64,000 bases of DNA, taken from positions 2,418,001 to 2,482,000 of the forward strand of contig JAZGUH010000199.1 in NCBI GenBank assembly GCA_037893225.1, written 5' to 3'. Shown one piece after another: positions 37,501 through 46,500 of the stretch; positions within the stretch are counted from its first letter, which is position 1, and each line of letters begins with the position of its first letter. Position numbers and translations under genes: made by a program. Below the pieces are notes generated by a model. The model saw only the letters and a program-made list of their open reading frames with translations. It made no database searches and was not told the DNA's origin. Origin of the DNA: Hippasteria phrygiana (lineage: Eukaryota; Echinodermata; Asteroidea; Valvatida; Goniasteridae).

Positions 37501-40500
37501 CTGTAGTTGTCTATGATTGCATGGTCTCAGTATGAGGTGATAAGGGTGATCCCAAATCAATTTTTTTAATCAGTTTGATGTTTTGATTCTGTGGCCAATA
37601 TGGCCAGTCCGATAAAAAAAAAGAAAATCATAAAATCAGGTAACTGAAAACATTCAAAATGAGATTTAGGCAATTATATTGATTTTGACAATTTTGAAGT
37701 TCCCCCACAAGTAACGATTAACAACGGATTTAGCGCCAGGTAACAGTGGATGTTCATTGTTAGTGCGCCGTTTTTCTTTTGTTAGATGTTCATAGTGATA
37801 TTATTCACAAATAAAGGGTATAGACCAGATTAAATATGACGTCATGGCAGCCATGCTGTGAAACACGCGTGGGCAATAATATATGCCTGTGCCACAGTGT
37901 GGCAACCTACCCAGATGCGGGGTTGTTGCTATGGCAACAATCTAAAAACCGTTTTGTATTATATCCTAATGTTTTATAACCGAAAAAGGGAACATTGGTG
38001 GGTGATTTTTGTGCTGGAAACTGAGGGTATTGTGAAAACAGTTTAACTGTGAGCTTCATTTTCTTAAAATAAGGGGTCGTCACAGTTACTATACTTCAAA
38101 AGGTTATAGTGTGGGCTAGGAATGAGCTACATCAATACGCAGTATATCAAAATAAACCTGATGGCCTCTACTTTTATTAAATTACCATAATCACAATTTC
38201 CAAATTTTGTTACGTTCGACCCATTTTCGTGGTGCCTCATGTGAGCAGTGTTTAATCGTCACATTCAGTGTGGCTCCTACTCCAGAGGTGATGGTCTTTA
38301 CATTACGCAAATGGCACTGGTTCAACTTCGTAAGGACTTAAATACAGACGACAGCTGGTCGGTTGTCATCTATATGCGCATTCCTGCGCTTACTCAATCC
38401 ATTCATGTTTCAACTATATTGTTCTTGAATGGGAGTGTAATGAATAGATGGATCTTTTTTTAAACAAAGCTTTCAATCACACGTGTATTGCATCCGGACT
38501 TAAGCCTATTTTCCCAGGTTCGGACTCGAGACTTCAAGTCAACTTTTTCCATTGTAATATTTTCCTTGAAATCAGCCGAGCTGGACTCAATACAGCACTA
38601 TCTTCTTGAAATATTGCACCACATTGAAGAAAATAAAGCTCGGGCATAAATTGAACCCACTACCTAAGTTTGTGCAAGATTGATTCTTAACCCCTTGCGT
38701 ACGGATGACGCCACATGGCGCAAAAAAGAACCAGTGCCACCAGGCCGGATGACGCCATTGACCTCTGTTTGTGCAGTTTCAATCCATTGTTGGATTAAAC
38801 AGTGCCACCAGGCCGGATGACGCCATTGGCCGCTGTTTGTGCAGTTTCAATCCATTGTTGGATTGTTGTGTATATGTTACGCTTGACTGCACAAACATAT
38901 TGTGGCCGTTTCGCTTGGCTGCCAGAGCCGCCGCGGCACCCCGACGTCTCCCGTAAAATAACGTACTCAAGGGGTTAATCTTCTTGTGTTTTTTTTTCTT
39001 GACGCAGTCTGTCGCTTGGCTCTTGGCCGTGGCGTTCTCCCTCGGCTACGGGGCCATGTTCAGCAAGATCTGGATGATGCACAGTCTCGTCACTCAGGAG
39101 AAATCGGAGAACGAGGATGGACGCAGGAGGCGACGGAAAATTAGCTTACAGGTCAGTCACGGTATTGACCTCTCGTTGTTTGTGGGCTAACCACACGCCC
39201 CTCAGATGACCGTAATAATAATTTTCAAATTTTGAATTGAGAGCGGTGATTCCTACAGTATTTAAGTATCAGTCTTAGTGCATAGCCTATAATAAAACAT
39301 TTTATGATGACCAAGTACAGTTCACGGTGTAGTAAGTGCTTTTTTCATTTCAGACTACAGTTTGTTTCCATAATCTTTTTAGAAGGGGAAGTCCATATAT
39401 AAATTGAAGTTTTTCAGCTTCTTCCTTCATCCTGTATCTCTATGGAATTCTTTGCCTGGTGCGTGTTTCCCTTCATCTGTGACCCGCTCTGCAAAAAGGG
39501 CACTTATGTTGCAAAATTTGAAAATAGTGTTTTATATATAGCTGGAAAGGCCATTTTATAAGCTTTCATATGGTATATGTCTGAGGTCTCTAGCATTTTG
39601 CAATCACTAGATATTTGGAAATTTGCATGTTTGTTTTCAGGAATTTCTTGAAATGACATAAGGAGAAACAAGCCATTTAAAAAAACAAAAAGCAAAGCAA
39701 TAGATGGAAGCACTCGACAAAAACACATTCTTTTTCCAACTTTACTCACTGAAATCAAAGATTTTGGTTATGAAATACAATAATATAGGTATCAAAGATG
39801 CAAACAATTCCCTCCCTTCAAAATCACTTGTTTGAAGAATTTTTCACCCTCTTCACATTGAACGGCCCATAACTCGTAAAAGCATACAGCGACTTATGTG
39901 CCCTTTTTGCAGAGTGGGTCACATTAATTCTTAGGATCATTGCTGCTTCAAAAGGAATATTAATTGCTCTCGGGGGCAAACTTGCATTAAAAAGTAACTG
40001 GCGCCCCCGACTAAAGAAAACTGACAATTTGGGAGACCGCCAACATAGGGCAAAATAGCTCAGTTTGTATAGTGCCGGTACGGTATTCCAGAGGTCGCAG
40101 GTTCAAATCTCACTCCTGCCTGTTTTCTCAGTTATCACTTTGAAAATTTAAAATAGAAACCAAATTGTATTTTTTTTATGATAGTATCGCAGTGCATTTT
40201 TTTAAAGGTCTTATGCCCAATACACAATTTGATTTGCCTTTGAGAAAAAGAAGTGGAAACGTCAGCTAATTTTGTTGATTTTTATATTTCAGGTCAATCC
40301 AGTCAGTGAGCAGTTTACACCAGTTTAATTCATTTTCATAAAAAAAAGGTTATAGCAGAGACATATGGCAGCTTTAATAAACTGCATGAATGAAAGCACG
40401 TGGTCAGTTTCTGATTTGTTTTCCTTTTCCTGTCTCTCACGGAGAAGAAAGTGGAAGTCTGGAAGATGTACCTGATGGTCGGTATTCTCCTGCTGGTGGA

Positions 40501-43500
40501 TCTGGTGCTCTTGACGGTCTGGCAGATCATCGACCCCTTGTACCGCCTCGTGGAGGACTTTGACAAGGAGGAAGATTACGAGAAGGACGTAGAGATCCAG
40601 CCGCAGCTCGAACACTGTGAGGCTGATCATCTATCCATATGGCTTGGTAAGTAGACATGTGTTGTCTCAGGGGCGGACCCAGGAGTTTATACTAGGGAGG
40701 GGGGTTAAGCCCGGCAGTTTGTTTTTACGGTAATATGCAACATTTGCAAACATCAAAAAACATAACTACCAAATTATTATGAAAGACCTTATTATGAAAG
40801 TCAGTAAATAATAGTCTGGAGCATCCTGTGAAATCATTACTTACTTTTTTCAAATTCACTTAATTTGGGTAGTCCACATTAGTGAATGGGTGCAAGACAG
40901 CTAGTCTGGTCCCCTGACCTGACAATTCCCCGATGTCTGTAAATTGCTCTGTTTTGTTTAGGGTCAGGGAACCAGACTACAAGAACAGCATTTTTGTTCT
41001 TGGTTTTTCCAGTATCTATTTGAATGAACATAAAACTTTAAACAGATCATTGCCAGAGTTGTAGTCGAGTCCCTGCAAGTCCTTTCACAAGTCCTTTCAC
41101 AAGTCCTTTCACAAGTCCTTTCACAAGTCCTTTCACAAGTCCTTTCACAAGTCCTTTCACAAGTCCTTTCACAAGTCCTTTCACAAGTCCTTTCACAAGT
41201 CCAGTCAGCAGTCCAGTCAGCAGACCTTTCATAAAGCAGGTCGCAAGTAACTGGATGAACAATGACAAAGGATTGCCTTTGTCAAAGCTCATTTGAATAG
41301 CTTGTGATTAGGACTGGAGGGCTTGTGATTAGGAGGGCTTGTGATGGACTTGCAGGGACTTGTGATGGACTTGCAGGGACTTAATTGTGATGGACTTGTG
41401 ATGGACTCGACTACATATCTGGTCATTGCAATAATATTTGCTATAAAATACTAACCCCCAGTCCCCCACATCCATCCATATCTGAAAATTACACCAAAAG
41501 AACATGAAACAGTAAAAACAAAAAGGTCGCCAAAAGGGCCTGGGCCATATTTTGTGGATTCTCTAATGCTGGATTCTGAGGTTACGGCCTGCATTTCTGT
41601 GTGGTAAGACATCTGCACTTGAAAGCAGGAGGTCGTGGGTTCAAGTCCCACCCGAGTGATTTTTTTCCCCAAATGATCTCTCTGTGCAACACTGAGTATA
41701 CAGCGTCTATAAAATATGTCGGTGAAGGGCAAAAAAAGAACAATATTGAGTTTGTAATTTTGTGCTTCATCAGCTACCAAAGAAATTTGCTTACTCCGTA
41801 AGCACAAAACTGTTTGCTAATCCGTGAAATATGGGAACTATTTTTTGTATGGTAACAACTATTTTCTTCGTTGTGCCTCTGAAGCTACAATCTTGGACAA
41901 AACTCTAGGGACACCTCAACAGTAGACCACCACCCCCATTCCCCCGGTCAGTGTTGATGTCCGTTGTTAGGGAATTTGGCGCCAATAACAATTTTTTCTG
42001 TGCACGAGTTTCCTCAATCGTCGACTATTAACCACACCGAACCAACAATGATTGGGGGTGGGGGGTGTCCCAACGAGTTTTGTCCAGGATTGTAGGTTTC
42101 CTCTGGCTTGCCAGCCACAATGCTTCAGGCATGTTTGAGAATCTTGTGATTTCATTACCAAAATTGAATAACATAGCTAGAAAATGTCTGAAAATTATCA
42201 AAGTGTACCCCCCTAAGGTTCATGCAAAATCATATTAATATCGATGGATTTTCTAGCTGGGTTAGGGCCAATTTACGACATTTACGACATTTATACATGC
42301 GACAATTTTCTAAATTCACGTTTTCATTTACGCGACAGAGTCGTGCGACAAGACGCTCATTGATTTGTGCGTATTTAGAAAAAAACGCGTGACAATATCG
42401 CACGACAAAGTCGCTTATGTGTAAATTGGCCATGAGGGTTAAAAAGGTGGTAGAGCGCTGGTACGGTATTACGGAGGTCGCAGGTTCAGATCCCGCTCAT
42501 GCCAGATTTCTTTGTTCACTTTGGAAATGTATTCAGATTACCTAGTCAATTTTACCTTGTGGTTTGTTTGACGATATTATAAGTTAAAAAGTTGTATCCT
42601 CATTGAGTGATCCCCACAATGTCACTTCCCAAGTTGTATCGTAAAATTGGGTGTGATCCCCGGCATTATGGGTTTATGACTTCTGACTAGTGCCCACCCG
42701 AACAAAGATACTGACAATTTGGGAGAGCGCCAGTATCGGGCAAGATAGTTCAGTTAGTATAGTGCCGGTACGGTTTCCGGAGGTCGCAGGTTTGAATCCC
42801 TTTTCTGCCAGTTTTCTTTGTTTACCTACTGCCGCTGAAATGGAAAACTCTGAGAAAGAGTTTTTTATTGAGTTTTTAGGTTTTGGAGAGTTCAAAATCA
42901 TTTTCAACTGGGGAAGTGAGAAAATGCAACTTTTGCACCACAGGTTCCTTTAATAGTCAGTTGACACCCTAAAATGACATCAATCCCCTACATTGAAAAA
43001 TTCCTCACGCAACTCATCAGCACATTATATAGGCACAGTAATGTCTAAAAATGTGCCAGCGTCGGACATAGACGTTGAAGCAGATTAATCACACCCACAG
43101 GAATTGGTCAGAGTATAGATAAAAGAAAGGAGGAAAAAATTGTATTTGTCTCGAAAGCGACCAATGAGTACTGCTTGCGTTTGTTTTTCATCGCTTTCAG
43201 TGTTTGATTGGCCTGATTAAGATCATGTGACTGTCAGGGTAGCTCCGACTCAAAAATCAACACGATCAGATGAAGATTGGTACTGTAGGCAGGTCTAAAC
43301 TGGTCTAGTTTTGAGGGAAATCGTGCCATCATCGACCTATTTTCGCGCGGTGCGCCAAAGTGGACATTGATAGTTCTGGAGAGCCTTCCTCGACGAGAAG
43401 TTGTTTGAGGAGTGTTTAGGGTTGCACCTTTGCTCGCTCTCTCGGGTTACCCGACTGTGTGTTTTTTGTCTACGATTAGACTGTGTCGGGTGCGGTGTGG

Positions 43501-46500
43501 CCGAGCCCAGACGAGCTAATTTGCCCGATTTTCGAGGTGACATTTGCCGCTGGACCACAAACTACTTGCGTCTTGTGTGACTGAACTTAATCTCCTTGAT
43601 CTACAAGTCGCATGTCCTTTCTGGCATAGATTGACACTTGCCTTGTCCATAATGTCCTTTAACGCTGAAGTGTTTAAATGTGCAGTGACTGCAATTTGGA
43701 CGGAAACCAATATTAAGGCATCACTGCTGTTTTATCCATATATGTATCAGTGCCATTAAATGTACCAAAGACCCAGACAGAATTTACCTTTCATGCCGTT
43801 TCACGTACCTTACGATATTTCCTGCTTCAAGAGGAATCTTAATTCCTATCTCTTGGATATTTGATTCTTTATTCTTTTGTAGCTACATACAGTGGCTTAA
43901 CTGGCTGAAATATCTGGTGGAGGGGGTACCTGGGGTGCACACATTTTGTTCAAGGGGGAAACTGAAAGTACATGAACTGCGGCTTGTTAAATTGTTTGTA
44001 CATTTCAAGATTTCAAATGGGGGGAGGGAGACGGATGGCAGCTGGGGGGCATGTGTGTTAGCCTTCCTTAAATTTTGCTGATTACGTTGTTGCAATTTTC
44101 TCTTTCTTTTAATCTGTTTAGGTATCCTTTACGCCATCAATGGTCTCCTTCTTATATTTGGGTTGTTCTTAGCGTACGAGACGAGGAACATGACCGTTCG
44201 GGATCTGAATGATTCCAGATATGTTGGCATGTCTGTCTATAATGTATCGGTGAGTTCATGGGTGGTGTCTAGAGGTCGGGAATATCCTGTTTATTCCGGC
44301 TAGTCTGTCAAGTTCCTGTCTGTCTGTCGGGCTGTCTTTCTGTCCATAATATCTACCTTTTTGTCTGTACAAATTTTATAATTATATTTTTTTCTGCTAA
44401 CGAAATGCCAAAGGATATCATTTTTATGTTAAAGAAGAATTTTCTATACTTTTTGGATTATCTTCAGTCCTGCACAAGAAGGGTGGGGGGGAGGACCAAA
44501 TTTAAACTATGTGCAAATCAAGCAGTGACATTTTATGCATACAAAATAGAATAGATTAATTTATATATAAATATATATTACGCTAGGTCCCGGCGTAAAG
44601 GCGAAATCCCATAGACTTGTGCATAAACTTCCTTTTACTGTAACCTAACCCAAACTTTACCTATTTCGACCAGACAAGTTGAATCATTCTATTTGGACCC
44701 CAAAGAACAAAATAAAAACATTTCCGACGGTAAAATTCTCGCTAGAAAAGGTAGATGTGACGTTAAGGCGAAATGCATTTTTCGCCCTAACTTACATTTT
44801 CCCCATAACGTTCACTTTTACACAACTTTGTTTCCCCTTTACGGTCGAACTAGAAAAATATAATTTTATATATAAACATAGATTCATTTGTGTAAATATT
44901 CTTGTATTTGTTTAAATATTTGTGTGTGTGTAAATATTCATTTTTAATTGAAAGTGTAGGCAGGGCCCAATGAAAACCAGTTTTAAACTATTGGCAACCA
45001 TTGGTCATGGCAACAAATTAGCTGTTTGATTTTAAACTAAATTTTCTGGGGTTCCACATCCAAAAAGCACTGATGTGGTTTAATAATGAATTGTCAGCAC
45101 TGTGCTTTTATTATCGCCCTCGACAATGGAGTCACCGACTTTTTTTCTGTTGTTCTTATAGGTCTTGTGTATTATTACGGCGCCGGTCACAATCATTATT
45201 CGCAGTCAGCAAGATGCAGTCTTCGGGTTTGCAGCCCTCACAGTCGTCTTCTGCTCTACGATTACGCTAATTTTAATATTTGTTCCAAAGGCGAGTATTA
45301 TTATTATTGTTCTGAATTGTAAACTTTCAGCATGGTAGCTACTATATTTCTTGGTCAAACACAGTAAATTAAGCAGCCATGTTTTATGCTGATGAAATAA
45401 TGATTGAAAGATGAGTCTTGCAGTCGGTGCTTGCCTGGTGACCGCAATTTTCTTTAATGCAAATCGCCCATCACAAGGCCAAAGGCCATTCGAGGTGTGA
45501 GCTACAGAGGAAAGTGTGGAAGAACTAGCCCCCCACACTGAAACAAGACAAGATAATCTGATCTCTTCACAGTATGAATAGGGTCGGGATGGGTAACTAG
45601 TCCTCTGCAAGGCATTAATAATGCCTCTACCCATATTAAGCGTAGAAGTGCTATAGCCCAGGACTGGGCTCGAACCCACAACTTGCAGAATTACCCGCAG
45701 ACCAGGAATTAAGTGCTCCAAACCTCTAGGCCATAGCACTTTCACATGCAGCTTTTCAAAGGAAAAGCCAGATCTAAAGTTTAATAAGTTTGCCAATTTC
45801 AATTTGTAATTTATTCTAGAGGTATCATGGCCAAGAAACACCTTTTTGATCAATTTTTTTGTTACAGTAGTGTACAAGATTGGTAATCCTCCAAATTGTT
45901 TTTTACTGAATTATTATGAAATACCTTACTAGACTGTAAGTTAATATAGTCTCAATCATCCTGTGAAATGATATCACCAGGTGTGCTGTCGTTTTCAAGA
46001 AAAGAGGAAATTTATATCGTTTTCCAATGATTGTTCGGCTGAACAATTGTTGGAAAACTGCCCTCTATTGACCGAATGTAGTTAGCCCGCGTTGTGTCTA
46101 AAATGGGTTAACAATCTGAAAACGGGCGTAAGGTTACAATTATCCTATGTGTGTATGCGTAGTGTACCGAAGCGACGCATTGTAACCAGTGCATGCAGTG
46201 GATCTTGGACGTTCGCCGCATGTACGTACCGCTCGATCGGCCTATGTACATGTTATGTGACCAATTGAAAACAATCCCATTTACAAAAATTGGGCTTATT
46301 TTACAAGAGTGCGCTATAACAAATGCCTCCCGACGGTTAAAAAACGAACGCCCTTTTTCTCGTTTTTTTTTTCGCCATCCAAGAATGCAAAACTTTGAAC
46401 AGGTCAGTGGAACGATATTTCCTATAAAATACTAAACGCCAAAATGACCAACAATGACCAATCTTGTACACTATCTTTAAGCTAGCTCTAACTTGTCCCT

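Noticed and set aside
40048..40120. Possible functional tRNA gene
   Set aside because: A- and B-box-like parts are present, but the same sequence with the same flanks recurs as a SINE and the acceptor stem does not pair well.
41080..41292. 81-codon minus frame of Gly-Leu-Val-Lys repeats
   Set aside because: Translation of the 12-bp arm of the foldback element.
45206..45877. 223-codon minus-strand frame
   Set aside because: It is the reverse of receptor exon J joined to a tRNA-derived SINE. No family resemblance.
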